A stretch of DNA of 64,000 nt, from positions 124,001 through 188,000 of the forward strand of contig NZ_FQXU01000005.1 of NCBI RefSeq assembly GCF_900130055.1, read 5' to 3'. Position numbers and translations under genes: made by a program. The notes beneath the pieces were generated by a model. The model had not been told where the DNA came from, searched no databases, and saw only the letters and a list, made by a program, of their open reading frames with translations. The DNA comes from Clostridium intestinale DSM 6191 (GTDB taxonomy: Bacteria; Bacillota; Clostridia; Clostridiales; Clostridiaceae). This document shows, piece by piece, positions 1 to 10,078 of the stretch; the first letter of the stretch is position 1; each line of letters begins with the position of its first letter.

Positions 1-600
1 GTAAAAATAGAAAAAATTGATTTATTAAATCCATTAACCTTGGTGGGGCTTTTAATAGGTGGAATGATCCCATTTTTATTTGGTGCGCTTACGATGGAAT
101 CTGTAGGAAAAGCAGCAGTAAAGATGGTTGAAGAAGTCAGAAGACAATTTAGAGAAAAACCAGGGATAATGGAGGGAAAAGATGATCCGGATTACTCTAC
201 CTGTGTTGAAATATCTACAGAAGCTGCTTTAAAGGAAATGATAATACCAGGAATATTGGCAATAATCATACCTATAGCTACAGGGTTATTGTTAGGTAAG
301 GATGCTTTAGCTGGACTATTATGTGGAGCTGTTTCCACAGGTGTATTAATGGCAATATTAATGGCTAATGCAGGTGGTGCTTGGGATAATGCTAAAAAAT
401 ATATAGAGTCAGGAGAACTTGGTGGTAAAGGTAGTGATGCACATAAAGCTGCTGTTACTGGAGATACAGTGGGCGATCCATTTAAAGATACCTCAGGACC
501 ATCTATGAATATATTGATAAAATTAATGACTATAGTATCTTTGGTATTTGCACCTTTGATTGCAGAATATGGAGGAGTTTTGTTAAATTTATTTAAATAG
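1..600 (+). CDS. hppA: Membrane-bound proton/sodium-translocating pyrophosphatase, C-terminal part (gene starts before the window)
   Basis: The frame is open from base 1, so the 5' part of the gene lies outside the window. About 200 C-terminal residues are visible. The fragment has several hydrophobic segments and the family signature [15 protein letters not shown], which contributes to the pyrophosphate/Mg-binding site of H+/Na+-pumping pyrophosphatases. The enzyme couples PPi hydrolysis to ion export across the cytoplasmic membrane. The residue that separates K+-dependent from K+-independent types lies upstream, so ion specificity cannot be read here. The protein ends in a short hydrophobic tail (LLNLFK). 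Family assignment is secure; the exact subtype is not. Confidence 0.93.
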   Translation, partial: VKIEKIDLLNPLTLVGLLIGGMIPFLFGALTMESVGKAAVKMVEEVRRQFREKPGIMEGKDDPDYSTCVEISTEAALKEMIIPGILAIIIPIATGLLLGKDALAGLLCGAVSTGVLMAILMANAGGAWDNAKKYIESGELGGKGSDAHKAAVTGDTVGDPFKDTSGPSMNILIKLMTIVSLVFAPLIAEYGGVLLNLFK

Positions 601-639
601 ACCTTAAGATGGCATGTATTCTTTTATTCCATAGTTTTA

Positions 640-648
640 TGATATAAT
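640..648 (+). promoter_or_regulatory. Extended -10 promoter of rnr
   Basis: TGATATAAT is a TGN-extended -10 box (TATAAT at 643-648) about 80 bases before the rnr start. No good -35 box is seen at 17-bp spacing, as is common for extended -10 promoters. Confidence 0.5.
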
Positions 649-728
649 GAACTAGTAAATATTTCTTGAATTATAATAATTTATAATGTGAAGAATATAA
701 ACAAATCCAAGTATACGGAGGACAATAA

Positions 729-2951
729 ATGGGAATAAAAGAAACAATATTAAATTTTATGAAAGAACAGGCTTACAGGCCAATGGATATACAAGAATTA
801 AGCCAAGTTTTTGATATACAAAGAGATGAGTATAAAGCATTTAAAAAATGTATTAAATCTATGGAAAGAGAAGGCTTAATTATTAGGAATAAAAATGATA
901 AGTTAGGCGTTCCAGAAAGAATGGGTTTAATAACTGGTAAACTTCAGGTTCATCAAAAAGGCTTTGGATTCTTAATACCTGATGAAGAAGGCAGACAAGA
1001 CGTGTTTATTCCAAGTTCGAATATGAACGGGGCCTTAAATGGAGACAGAGTAGTAGCAAAGATTCTTAAAGAAGATGTTGGAGCTAAAAAATGTGAAGGT
1101 GAAATAAGAGAAGTAATAGAAAGAGCTAATAGAAGCTTTGTAGGAGTATATGAAGATTCTAAAAATTTTGGATTTGTAGTTCCAGAAGATAAGAGAATTC
1201 AAAATGATGTTTTTATATCTAGAAAGGATAGAAATGGAGCCGAAACTGGAGATCTAGTTATAGTTGAAATAGTTAAATGGGCAGATCAAAGAAGAAATCC
1301 AGAAGGCGTAGTTACAGAGGTTTTAGGTAAAAAAGGTGAAAAAGGGCTAGATATACTAACGATTATTAAAAAATATGGACTTCCGGAAGAATTTACAGAT
1401 AAGGTTCTTAACTTTGTAGAAGGGATAGAAGAAGAAATCTCAGATAAAGATTTAAAAGGAAGAAGAGACCTAAGAAATATAAAAATGGTAACTATTGATG
1501 GAGAAGATGCTAAAGATCTAGATGATGCTGTATCCATTGAGAAATTAAAAGATGGAACTTATAAATTAGGAGTCCATATAGCAGACGTTACCCATTATGT
1601 TAGAGAAAAAAATCCTTTAGATAAAGAAGCCTTAAAGAGAGCGACATCAGTGTATTTAATAGATAGAGTTATCCCTATGCTTCCTAAAAAGTTATCTAAT
1701 GGAATATGCTCATTAAATCCTAAAGTTGATAGATTAACATTAAGTTGTAGTATGATAATAAACAAGGACGGTAAGGTTATTGATCATGAAATATATGAGT
1801 CAGTAATTAAAACATCTGAAAGAATGACCTACACTGATGTTACTAAAATACTTAAAGATGGAGATAAGGATTTAATAGAAAAATATGAATATTTATATGA
1901 GGACTTTAAGGCTATGGAAGAGCTTTGTCATATCCTTAATAATAAGAGGTTAAAAAGAGGAGCAATTGATTTCGAATTTGAAGAGTCTAAAATCATATTA
2001 AATGATCAAGGAAAACCAATAGATATAAAACCATACGACAGGGAAATAGCAAATAGAATTATAGAAGAATTTATGCTTGTATGTAATGAAACAGTAGCTG
2101 AGCATATGTTCTGGACTAAACTTCCGTTTGTATATAGAATACATGAAGACCCAGATACAGAGAAGTTAGATAAATTCAAAGAGTTTATATATAACCTAGG
2201 ATATCCAGTAAGATGGACACAAGAAGTTCATCCAAGATTATTACAAGATGTATTAGATGAAGTAAAAGGTAAAAAAGAAGAAACTGTAGTAAGCACATTG
2301 TTATTACGTTCTATGATGCAGGCTAGATATTCTCCAGAATGTACAGGGCACTTTGGATTAGCAGCTAAATATTATTGCCACTTTACATCACCTATTAGAA
2401 GATATCCAGATCTTCAAATTCATAGAATAATAAAAGAACATCTTCATGGAAAAGTTGATGAGGGAAGAAGCACTAAACTTGTTAATATTGTGGATTATGC
2501 AGCTAAACAATCATCAGAAATGGAAAGAGTTGCACAAGAAGCAGAAAGAGAAGTAGATGATCTAAAGAAAGCAGAATATATGTTAGATAGAATAGGGGAA
2601 GAGTTCGAAGGAATAATATCCTCTGTTACAAGCTTTGGAATATTCATACAATTACCTAATACAATAGAAGGCTTAGTTCATATAAGCGATTTAGATGATG
2701 ATTATTATATATATGATGAAAATCACTTATGTTTAATAGGAGAAAGAACTAAAAACATATATAGATTGGGTGATGATGTTAAAATTAGGTGTGAAAAGGT
2801 GGATATTCCTAACAGAGAAATTTTCTTTAAACTTATTAAAGATGAAGAAAAAACAGAGGAAAATTTTGATATTAAAGACTTTAATAAGCAAGGATTAGAG
2901 GAATATGTAGACACAAATGAAGATGGAAAAAATGAAGAAGAAGTTTTTTAA
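729..2951 (+). CDS. rnr: Ribonuclease R (3'-5' exoribonuclease, RNB family)
   Basis: 740 residues, a normal length for RNase R. Order: N-terminal winged-helix region (about 1-65), two cold-shock-type OB domains (about 70-220; GFGFLIPD and NFGFVVPED motifs), the RNB catalytic domain (about 240-570) and an S1 domain (about 630-715; GIISSVTSFGIFIQL). The catalytic acidic cluster is visible as D257-G-E-D260...D263-L-D265-D266. The enzyme degrades structured RNA and works with SmpB-tmRNA in clearing non-stop mRNAs; smpB and ssrA both lie in this window. The start ATG follows a ribosome-binding site (GGAGG, 717-721) at good spacing. The C-terminus is acidic (EEEVF). Confidence 0.97.
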   Translation: MGIKETILNFMKEQAYRPMDIQELSQVFDIQRDEYKAFKKCIKSMEREGLIIRNKNDKLGVPERMGLITGKLQVHQKGFGFLIPDEEGRQDVFIPSSNMNGALNGDRVVAKILKEDVGAKKCEGEIREVIERANRSFVGVYEDSKNFGFVVPEDKRIQNDVFISRKDRNGAETGDLVIVEIVKWADQRRNPEGVVTEVLGKKGEKGLDILTIIKKYGLPEEFTDKVLNFVEGIEEEISDKDLKGRRDLRNIKMVTIDGEDAKDLDDAVSIEKLKDGTYKLGVHIADVTHYVREKNPLDKEALKRATSVYLIDRVIPMLPKKLSNGICSLNPKVDRLTLSCSMIINKDGKVIDHEIYESVIKTSERMTYTDVTKILKDGDKDLIEKYEYLYEDFKAMEELCHILNNKRLKRGAIDFEFEESKIILNDQGKPIDIKPYDREIANRIIEEFMLVCNETVAEHMFWTKLPFVYRIHEDPDTEKLDKFKEFIYNLGYPVRWTQEVHPRLLQDVLDEVKGKKEETVVSTLLLRSMMQARYSPECTGHFGLAAKYYCHFTSPIRRYPDLQIHRIIKEHLHGKVDEGRSTKLVNIVDYAAKQSSEMERVAQEAEREVDDLKKAEYMLDRIGEEFEGIISSVTSFGIFIQLPNTIEGLVHISDLDDDYYIYDENHLCLIGERTKNIYRLGDDVKIRCEKVDIPNREIFFKLIKDEEKTEENFDIKDFNKQGLEEYVDTNEDGKNEEEVF

Positions 2952-2976
2952 GTAGGCGTTAAGCCTACTTTTTTTA
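2951..2976 (+). terminator. Terminator of rnr
   Basis: AGTAGGC / GCCTACT stem with a 5-base loop followed by a run of T. The stem overlaps the stop codon. Confidence 0.85.
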
Positions 2977-3106
2977 TGTTAAAAAAACAATTGGAAAATT
3001 ATATAAAATTTACATAAATACAATCTTACGTTTACTTAGAAGATGGTAGATTTTACATTCAATATTTATAATTTAGGAGAATTTATAAATAGGTGGAGGG
3101 GAATAC

Positions 3107-4009
3107 ATGAAAAAAATAATTACTAGCCTTGTTAGTATGCTGCTAATGCTGGGGATATCTTTAAAGGTGTATGCAGCTGAAACAAATTGGGCAAGTACAG
3201 AAAGTGTGAATCTAACTAAATCACAAAATCAGTTTAAGATTGAGGTTTCAGTAAATAATAAAACTCCATATGCTGGTGGAGAGTTTGGTATTCAGTGCGG
3301 AGAGGGAGTTAATGTTAAGTCAGTTACATATAGGAACAATTCATCTAAAGCTGGTCCAACTTCAGCTAGAGGACTTACATGGTTTAGTTTCTTTTCAGGA
3401 AACAATGATTTTTCAGGGACGGTAAAAGCTGAAGTAACATTAGAATACACTGGAGAAAAAAATACAAGTGTTGTAATTGATAATATTAGCGTCTATACAA
3501 AAGATGGAGCTAAGATAGAAACAGAAAAATTTACACCTAGAAAATTAATAAAGGTAAATCGTGAAGGTGCAGATAATCCAGTAGAACAACCTAATCCTCC
3601 AGGAAACGGCGAAAATCCAGGAACGAATCCTAACACACCTAATGAAGGAAATAACGGTGGGGGAAACAATACTGAAGGGAATAATAATACGGGTTCAAAT
3701 ACAGGAAGCAATGGATCAAATACGCAAGGTAATGTTGCCACTAATGGAAGTAATCAAAATAAAGGTAACAATGAAGGTAATAATAGTTCAAAAGATGAAG
3801 AAAACACATCAGATGGTAAATCTAATAATAACAACGGTTCAACAAAAGGTAATGATACAAAAAATTCAGGAGATAGTAAGGATATTCAAAATGATAAGAA
3901 TGCGACCTTAAGCCCAGTTATCATTATTTTACTAATAATAAGTATAGGTGCAAATGGAGTTTTAGGATATCTTATTATAAAAAATAAAAGTAAAAAGGGG
4001 AATGAATAA
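3107..4009 (+). CDS. Membrane-anchored protein with a cohesin-like domain and Asn/Gly-rich stalk
   Basis: 300 residues. A signal peptide (about 1-24, ending VYAAE) is followed by a beta-rich domain (about 27-140) with the look of a cohesin / carbohydrate-binding-type fold. Then comes a long low-complexity stalk rich in N, G, S and T (about 155-265), a transmembrane helix (about 270-290) and a short basic tail (KNKSKKGNE). There is no sortase motif, so anchoring is by the membrane helix. It overlaps the next gene by one base (TAATG), indicating one transcript and coupled translation. The next protein carries its own cohesin and dockerin, so the pair may form a surface assembly. Cohesin assignment is by pattern only. 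Confidence 0.7.
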   Translation: MKKIITSLVSMLLMLGISLKVYAAETNWASTESVNLTKSQNQFKIEVSVNNKTPYAGGEFGIQCGEGVNVKSVTYRNNSSKAGPTSARGLTWFSFFSGNNDFSGTVKAEVTLEYTGEKNTSVVIDNISVYTKDGAKIETEKFTPRKLIKVNREGADNPVEQPNPPGNGENPGTNPNTPNEGNNGGGNNTEGNNNTGSNTGSNGSNTQGNVATNGSNQNKGNNEGNNSSKDEENTSDGKSNNNNGSTKGNDTKNSGDSKDIQNDKNATLSPVIIILLIISIGANGVLGYLIIKNKSKKGNE

Positions 4010-6000
4010 TGTTTAGAAACAAAAAAATACTAAGTTTAGTTCTAATGACGGCAATAGCAACGACAATGTTTTCAACAGCTGTAAAGGCTAGCCCGGAAGA
4101 AGAAAATGTTAACCAAACAGTTATTATGGCAGCAGATGGTGATTCAGGAGTTAATGAAAATCAGATACCAAAACAAGTGAATGTTCATGTAGGGGATGAT
4201 GCTTCAACATCAGCCAACTTCACATATACTACAATAGAAGAATCGCCTTCAAAAGTAGTTTTAAACAAGGTTGGAGATTCAAATAAAATAACTTTTGAAG
4301 GAACAAGTGGAGTAGGAACTGGGAATAAATATTTTCATGGAATATCTGCAACTGGTTTACAACCTAATACTAAATATGAATATACAGTTGGAGATGGAGT
4401 AAATACTTTTAATGGAACCTTTAAAACAGCTCCTGCTAAAGGAAGTAAAGATAGCTTTAAATTTGTTTATTTAGCTGATACACAAGTTTCAAATGGAACT
4501 AATGCAAAGGCATTAGGTGCTAACCTTGAGCAAGTAAGCAAAAGAGATGATGTTGATTTTGTATACCTTGCAGGAGATCAAACTGATTCAGCAGCAAATG
4601 AATCACAATGGGAAAACTTATTCTATAATAATGGAGCATTCCCTAATGGTGGACAAAACATGTTTGCAAATAAGTTAGTTACCATAGTTCAAGGTAACCA
4701 TGATAATAATACTATGAATAGACACATAAATGCACCAGCTCAAGAAGGAAATATAGTCTATTCATTTGATTATGGTCCAGCAAAATTTATAATGTTGAAT
4801 CTTGAAGCAGCTAGAAGTGATGCGAATGCAAGAGATAAACAACAAGCCTTTTTAAGAGCAAAAGTTGCAGAAGCAAAAGCTTCAGGTCAATGGACAATTG
4901 TAGGATTCCATAAGTCACTATATACTGGAGCATCTCATATAACAGATTCTGATATAGTAGATGCTAGAAAGTATTGGTCTCCAATATTTGCAGAACTTGA
5001 TGTTGATTTAGTATTACAAGGACATGATCATGTTTATTCAAGAGGATTTGTTACAGCTAATGGGCAAAAAGGTGAAGTAACTAAAAATGCAGATGGATCA
5101 GTTCAAGATCCAAGAAATATTCCACTATATATGGTTGGAGGACATGCTGGTGGATTAAAATGGTATTCTAAAAAACCTAATTATACAGTAACTCCAGGAG
5201 ATCCAGTAGCCCCTAACTATTCTTTCTTAGATGTAAATTCAACTGATGATCAAAGTGATGTTAAGCAAGAACAATGGTCTACAGAAATAGAGGTATCTAA
5301 TAATAAAATTTCTATAAAAAGTTATGCATTTAAATATAACACAAGTTCAGATACTATAACTACTAATAGATATTTATATGATTCTTTGGATCTAGCAAGA
5401 AATGTAGCATCAGCAGGAATTACAGGTTCAGAACTTGGTGTAGCAGATGTTAATCAAGAAGTAAGTTACACAGCATCATTAAAAGATGTTAGAAATACAA
5501 ATGCATTTAATATGCAAGTAGAATATGATCCAAATGTAATGGAGTTTGTTAAAGCTGAAAGCTTATTAGAAGGAACTATTTTCTCAGATGTTAAAAATGA
5601 AAATGGTAAAGCTTCAATAATTGTAGGAACTCAAAATCTTATAACTAATCCAGCTAATACCAATATAGCTAAGTTCACATTCAAGATGAAAGAAACGGCT
5701 GAATCAGGAAATACAAATATGAAATTGACAAAGGCAGATAGTGCGCAGGCTGTTATAGAAGATGGTAAAGTAGTAGGAGCATTTGATACAAAACCAGTAT
5801 ATGATTCAGATAAAGTTGACACAACAATATATACTTACACTAAAGCTTCTGATATAAATGGAGATGGCAAAGTAACATTAGCTGACTTATCTATAGCTCT
5901 TGGGAATTACCAAGGAACAGATAAAAAGTATGATATAGATCTTGATGGAGTAGTAAATGCAAAAGATTTTATTATAATTTCAAGTAAAATGGCATCTTAA
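4009..6000 (+). CDS. Secreted calcineurin-type metallophosphoesterase with cohesin and dockerin domains
   Basis: 663 residues. Signal peptide (about 1-27, VKASP), then an FN3-like N-domain of the purple acid phosphatase type (about 48-143), then the phosphoesterase domain (about 150-400). All metal/active-site motifs are present: D157, D190 (AGDQ), N230-H231-D232 (GNHD), H301 (GFHK), and H339/H341 (GHDH). A cohesin-type domain follows (about 465-605), then a C-terminal type I dockerin (about 620-663) with two Ca-binding loops (DINGDGKVTLADL and DIDLDGVVNAKDF). It likely releases phosphate from extracellular organic phosphates while held in a surface complex. It is the second gene of the unit with the membrane-anchored cohesin-like protein. 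Confidence 0.93.
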   Translation: MFRNKKILSLVLMTAIATTMFSTAVKASPEEENVNQTVIMAADGDSGVNENQIPKQVNVHVGDDASTSANFTYTTIEESPSKVVLNKVGDSNKITFEGTSGVGTGNKYFHGISATGLQPNTKYEYTVGDGVNTFNGTFKTAPAKGSKDSFKFVYLADTQVSNGTNAKALGANLEQVSKRDDVDFVYLAGDQTDSAANESQWENLFYNNGAFPNGGQNMFANKLVTIVQGNHDNNTMNRHINAPAQEGNIVYSFDYGPAKFIMLNLEAARSDANARDKQQAFLRAKVAEAKASGQWTIVGFHKSLYTGASHITDSDIVDARKYWSPIFAELDVDLVLQGHDHVYSRGFVTANGQKGEVTKNADGSVQDPRNIPLYMVGGHAGGLKWYSKKPNYTVTPGDPVAPNYSFLDVNSTDDQSDVKQEQWSTEIEVSNNKISIKSYAFKYNTSSDTITTNRYLYDSLDLARNVASAGITGSELGVADVNQEVSYTASLKDVRNTNAFNMQVEYDPNVMEFVKAESLLEGTIFSDVKNENGKASIIVGTQNLITNPANTNIAKFTFKMKETAESGNTNMKLTKADSAQAVIEDGKVVGAFDTKPVYDSDKVDTTIYTYTKASDINGDGKVTLADLSIALGNYQGTDKKYDIDLDGVVNAKDFIIISSKMAS

Positions 6001-6079
6001 TAGTAAAAATAAGTTTATAGAAAATAGGGTGGATTTATATTCTACCCTTAAAATCTTAATTAGAAATTGGAGATAATTT

Positions 6080-7219
6080 ATGAAAAAGAACTCAAACTAT
6101 ATATCAGTCGCTTTGTTAGTTGTATTTTTTATATTTCTTCATATCTTTAATTCAACGCTTACCTATAATAAACCAGAAGATATTCAAACAGGAATTGTAT
6201 ATGAAAAAGCGAAAGTAATAAAAATAATTTCAGAGGATATGGGAAAAGATCCAGAATTTGATTATATAGTAATTGGAAAACAAAAGTTAGAGCTAGAAAT
6301 TTTGACGGGGAAGAATAAAGGAAAAGTAGTTACTGCAATGAATTTTGTAGAGCGTGTAGATAATAAACCAGCAAAAGTTGGGACAAAGTTCGTTGTTTAT
6401 ACTTTTGATGATTTTGCAAGCACCGTAATATCAAATTATAGTAGAGAAAATTCAATGTACGTATTACTTGGTATATTTCTAACAATTGTGCTTATTTTCG
6501 GAAAAATAAAAGGATTAAAATCAATATTTTCTTTAGGATTTACTCTTGTTTGTGTGATTTATTTGTTTATTCCTATGATACTAAGAGGGGTAGAGCCTAT
6601 ATTAGCCGCTATAACAGTAGTGATATTATCAACTCTTGTAACCTTATTATCACTTAATGGATGGTGCAGAAAAACAATAATAGCTTGCATAAGCTGTATA
6701 TTATGTACATTATTTGCTGGAGTTATAGCAACTATCTTTGGTAGAATATCACATATATCAACACTTAATACAATAGAAGCTGAAAATCTATTATTTATAG
6801 CAACCAATACATCTTTGAAAATAAAAGATTTATTTTTTGCAGGGATACTTATAGCTTCTGTAGGGGCTATAATGGACACTACTATTTCAATTGCATCCTC
6901 CCTTTCAGAACTTAAAGAACTTAATCCCAATATACAAGAAAAACAACTTTTAATATCTGGTATGAATATAGGTAAAGATATAATGGGAACTATGACAAAT
7001 ACGCTTATATTAGCATTTACAGGAGCAAGTATAAATATATTAATTATGCTTTTTATGTATAATATTCAATATATTCAGCTTATAAATCTAGATATGTTAG
7101 TAGTAGAGGTAATTCAAGGGGTATCGGGAAGTATAGCAGTAGTACTGTCTATTCCTGTTACAGCATTACTTTCAGCTAAAATATTAGGAGCTTCTACAGT
7201 GAAAGAACTTGAAATTTAG
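6080..7219 (+). CDS. YibE/F family multi-pass membrane protein
   Basis: 379 residues. An N-terminal membrane anchor is followed by an extracytoplasmic region (about 35-120) and roughly seven further hydrophobic helices, in the order typical of YibE/F-like proteins. The conserved stretches SVGAIMDTTISIASSLSEL and the GMNIGKDIMGTMTNTLILAFTG region are present. Molecular function of the family is not established. The gene follows the phosphoesterase by 79 bases with its own ribosome-binding site (TTGGAGAT) and ends at a hairpin, so it could be co-transcribed with the upstream pair. Confidence 0.85.
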   Translation: MKKNSNYISVALLVVFFIFLHIFNSTLTYNKPEDIQTGIVYEKAKVIKIISEDMGKDPEFDYIVIGKQKLELEILTGKNKGKVVTAMNFVERVDNKPAKVGTKFVVYTFDDFASTVISNYSRENSMYVLLGIFLTIVLIFGKIKGLKSIFSLGFTLVCVIYLFIPMILRGVEPILAAITVVILSTLVTLLSLNGWCRKTIIACISCILCTLFAGVIATIFGRISHISTLNTIEAENLLFIATNTSLKIKDLFFAGILIASVGAIMDTTISIASSLSELKELNPNIQEKQLLISGMNIGKDIMGTMTNTLILAFTGASINILIMLFMYNIQYIQLINLDMLVVEVIQGVSGSIAVVLSIPVTALLSAKILGASTVKELEI

Positions 7220-7241
7220 GTAGGCATTAAGTCTACCTTTA
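7219..7241 (+). terminator. Weak terminator after the YibE/F gene
   Basis: GGTAGGC / GTCTACC stem (one G-T pair) with a T-rich but broken tail. It resembles the hairpin after rnr in sequence. Confidence 0.6.
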
Positions 7242-7406
7242 ATTATTGTTTTAATTAAATTTAAAATTTTATTATAAGTTTATCTAATCCTACATAAGCA
7301 AGACAAATATTGACTTCGTTGTTTAACAATTAACAATACTATATAATTATGTTTGTAGTTTTCGAAAAAATATATGTTTTTGTCTTGATTATTAGGGGGA
7401 GAAAAA

Positions 7407-9422
7407 ATGAAAATCAAAAAAGTGAAAAAGAAAAGTATTAAGGGACAATTATTAATACTTTTTTTATTAATCGCTCTTAGTTCATCTATAATTATATCGG
7501 TTACAAATTATATTTTAGCAAAAAGAGCTATTGTAATAACGGCAGATGACATGCTTATACAATTAGGAGAACAAATTTCATTAAGAATGAATGAAAAGTT
7601 GAATAGTATTTGTACAAATATTGAGTATTTATCAGAAGATAAGGAATTACTTACAGCTGAATCTACAGAGAAAATAAATATATTAGCAGATTATTCCTCC
7701 AAATATGATTATTACACAATGGGAATAGCTGATTTAGAAGGTAATATATTATATACCACTGGCGATCAAGACAATATAAAGGATAGGGATTTTTTTAAAA
7801 ATGCTTTAAATGGAGCTTCGGCAACAGGAGATCCATATTTTTCTAACTTAGAAGGGAATATTTATGTGGCTCCTTTTGCTTCGCCAATAAAAGCAGATGG
7901 AAAGATAGTTGCATTATTAGTGGGACTAAAAGAAAACACGAAAATAAGTGATTTTATAAAGACCATAAAAGTGGGAGAAGAAGGAATAGCCTATGTAGTT
8001 GCTGGAAATGGAGATATTATAGTTCACCCAGATACTACACTTATATATAGAAGAGAAAACATAATAAAGAAAAGTGAAACTGATAGTTCATTAGTTCCCC
8101 TTGCAGAGATTCATAAAAAAATGATTAAAGGGGAGACAGGCTATGGAGCTTATTTATATAATGGAATAGAAAAGTATGTTGGCTATGCGCCCATAGAATC
8201 TACAGGATGGGGAGTTGCAGTAGCTATACCTAAGGAACAAATACTTAGTCAATTAGATGGTATGACAAGTTCTTCTATTATAACTATTTTAATAGCTGCT
8301 ATCATTATCATTATATTAGGATATTATGTAGTAAACTATTTAATTAGGATAATCAAGAGAGTAGAGAAAGATGTATTAACATTATCAAAAGGAAACTTTG
8401 TTTTTGAAGTAGATAATAAATTAATAAAAAGAAAAGATGAATTTGGAGAAATAGCCAATTCAATACTTAATTTAAAAAATTCCCTAAGAGAGATGATTAA
8501 GGATGTTATAGAAAGTTCAGATAGAGTTGGTGGAGAAAGTGAATCCTTAACTAAAATAGCTAAAGATTTTAGTGAAACTACTACTAATATTGCTAAAGCA
8601 GTTGAGGAAGTTGCAGCAGGAACTAATAATCAAACACTTTCATTAAGCAATATGGTGAATATATCATCTGAATTTGAAAATACATTGGATGGAATATCTT
8701 CAAAGTTTAAAGACGTAGCAAAAATGGTAAATGACATTCATGGAAAGTCTAATATAGGGAAAAAAGACATAGAAGAGGTATCGCAAGAGTTTAGTAAAAT
8801 GCTTAATACCTTTAACGAATTTAGAGAAAAACTAGAAGCCATGGGTAAAAACATAGATGAAATAAATGAAATTACATATTTAATAAAAGGAATATCAGAG
8901 CAGACAAACCTTCTAGCACTTAATGCAGCTATTGAGGCAGCTAGTGCAGGGGAAGCCGGAAAGGGCTTTTCAGTAGTAGCTGAGGAGGTAAGAAAACTTG
9001 CTGAAAGAAGTAAAGAAGCCTCTGAAAATATACAAAAAATAAGCAGTAAGGTATTAAATGATAACAAGAATATATCAAGAGGAACAATAGAATTAAATAA
9101 AGAGTTATTGACGCAAAAAGATATAATAATAAAAACATCAGAAGCCTTTGAAGAAATAGCTTCCTCTCTAAATAATGTAGCTCCACAAATAGAAAACATG
9201 GTAAAAGCTACGGATATATTAGATAAAAAGAAAAAAGAGCTAATAGATGACATTAATTTAGTATCATCAATATCACAGCATGTATCTTCCTTTGCAGAAG
9301 AAATTACAGCATCTGCAGAAGAGATGAGTGCAGCAAGTCAAGAGATATATGCATCATCAGAACTTTTACATGAATCTTCAGAAAAGGTTCAAGAAGAACT
9401 TGAAGTCTTTAAAATAGATTAA
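7407..9422 (+). CDS. Methyl-accepting chemotaxis protein (dCache sensor, HAMP, signalling domain)
   Basis: 671 residues. TM helix 1 (about 13-35), an extracellular double-Cache sensor (about 40-285), TM helix 2 (about 287-312), HAMP (about 312-365), then a cytoplasmic coiled-coil signalling domain. The hairpin tip that binds CheA/CheW is clear near residue 497 ([33 protein letters not shown]). It reports a small extracellular ligand to the flagellar chemotaxis system. A monocistronic unit by layout: a long AT-rich upstream gap, strong GGGGGAG ribosome-binding site, and no neighbouring che genes. The ligand is not predictable from the sequence. Confidence 0.95.
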   Translation: MKIKKVKKKSIKGQLLILFLLIALSSSIIISVTNYILAKRAIVITADDMLIQLGEQISLRMNEKLNSICTNIEYLSEDKELLTAESTEKINILADYSSKYDYYTMGIADLEGNILYTTGDQDNIKDRDFFKNALNGASATGDPYFSNLEGNIYVAPFASPIKADGKIVALLVGLKENTKISDFIKTIKVGEEGIAYVVAGNGDIIVHPDTTLIYRRENIIKKSETDSSLVPLAEIHKKMIKGETGYGAYLYNGIEKYVGYAPIESTGWGVAVAIPKEQILSQLDGMTSSSIITILIAAIIIIILGYYVVNYLIRIIKRVEKDVLTLSKGNFVFEVDNKLIKRKDEFGEIANSILNLKNSLREMIKDVIESSDRVGGESESLTKIAKDFSETTTNIAKAVEEVAAGTNNQTLSLSNMVNISSEFENTLDGISSKFKDVAKMVNDIHGKSNIGKKDIEEVSQEFSKMLNTFNEFREKLEAMGKNIDEINEITYLIKGISEQTNLLALNAAIEAASAGEAGKGFSVVAEEVRKLAERSKEASENIQKISSKVLNDNKNISRGTIELNKELLTQKDIIIKTSEAFEEIASSLNNVAPQIENMVKATDILDKKKKELIDDINLVSSISQHVSSFAEEITASAEEMSAASQEIYASSELLHESSEKVQEELEVFKID

Positions 9423-9440
9423 TTAAAGTATAGAGCTTTA

Positions 9441-9469
9441 TTGTTATGGACAGAGTTATATATTATAAT
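9441..9469 (+). promoter_or_regulatory. Promoter of smpB
   Basis: TTGTTA (9441-9446), 17-base spacer, TATAAT (9464-9469), 34 bases before the smpB start. A near-consensus housekeeping promoter. Confidence 0.7.
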
Positions 9470-9502
9470 AGTAAAAGATAATAAAACCAAGTAGGTGATA
9501 TA

Positions 9503-9973
9503 ATGGTTAGAAAGAGTAACAATAAAACTTTAGCGGAAAATAGAAAAGCTCATCATGATTATTTTGTAGAAGAAGCTATGGAAGCAGGAATAGAACTTGT
9601 AGGAACAGAAGTAAAATCTATAAGAGCAGGAAGAGCTAACCTAAAAGAATGTTATGCAGAAGTAATAAATGGAGAAGTGTTTATTAAAAATATGCACATA
9701 AGTCCGTATGAGCAAGGAAATATATTTAATGTAGAACCACTTAGAGTTAGAAGATTACTTTTACATAAAGAAGAAATAAGAAGACTTATAGGTTTAGTTC
9801 AACAAGTAGGATTAACACTTATCCCTTTATCTTTATATTTAAAAAATGGAAGAGTTAAAGTTAACTTAGGAGTTTGTAAAGGTAAAAAGAATTACGATAA
9901 AAGAGATTCTATGTTAGAAAAAGCTCATAAAAGAGATGTAGAAAGACAAATGAAAGAAAGAAGTAGATACTAA
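9503..9973 (+). CDS. smpB: SsrA-binding protein SmpB
   Basis: 156 residues, full length. The OB-fold core has the family signatures ([53 protein letters not shown]) and the basic C-terminal tail ([14 protein letters not shown]) that mimics codon-anticodon pairing in the empty A site. It binds the tRNA-like domain of tmRNA for ribosome rescue. In many Firmicutes smpB directly precedes ssrA. Here ssrA lies about 26 kb downstream on the same strand, with carbohydrate genes between. smpB has its own promoter and terminator. Confidence 0.98.
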   Translation: MVRKSNNKTLAENRKAHHDYFVEEAMEAGIELVGTEVKSIRAGRANLKECYAEVINGEVFIKNMHISPYEQGNIFNVEPLRVRRLLLHKEEIRRLIGLVQQVGLTLIPLSLYLKNGRVKVNLGVCKGKKNYDKRDSMLEKAHKRDVERQMKERSRY

Positions 9974-9976
9974 TTT

Positions 9977-10019
9977 AAAGAAGTTATTACAAAAATGTTT
10001 TGTGATAGCTTCTTTTTTT
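9977..10019 (+). terminator. Terminator of smpB
   Basis: AAAGAAGTTATTACAAAA pairs with TTTTGTGATAGCTTCTTT around a 3-base loop, followed by a T run. Confidence 0.9.
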
Positions 10020-10078
10020 GCTGGAAATTTGAGGTATAATTTAAATATGTCAACTAGTGAAAGAAGGTAAATAGAAAA

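Noticed and set aside
8738-9253. Minus-strand ORF of 171 codons within the chemoreceptor gene
   Set aside because: A shadow of the plus-strand coding sequence; its Ser/Leu-rich product follows from the antisense of helical coding DNA.
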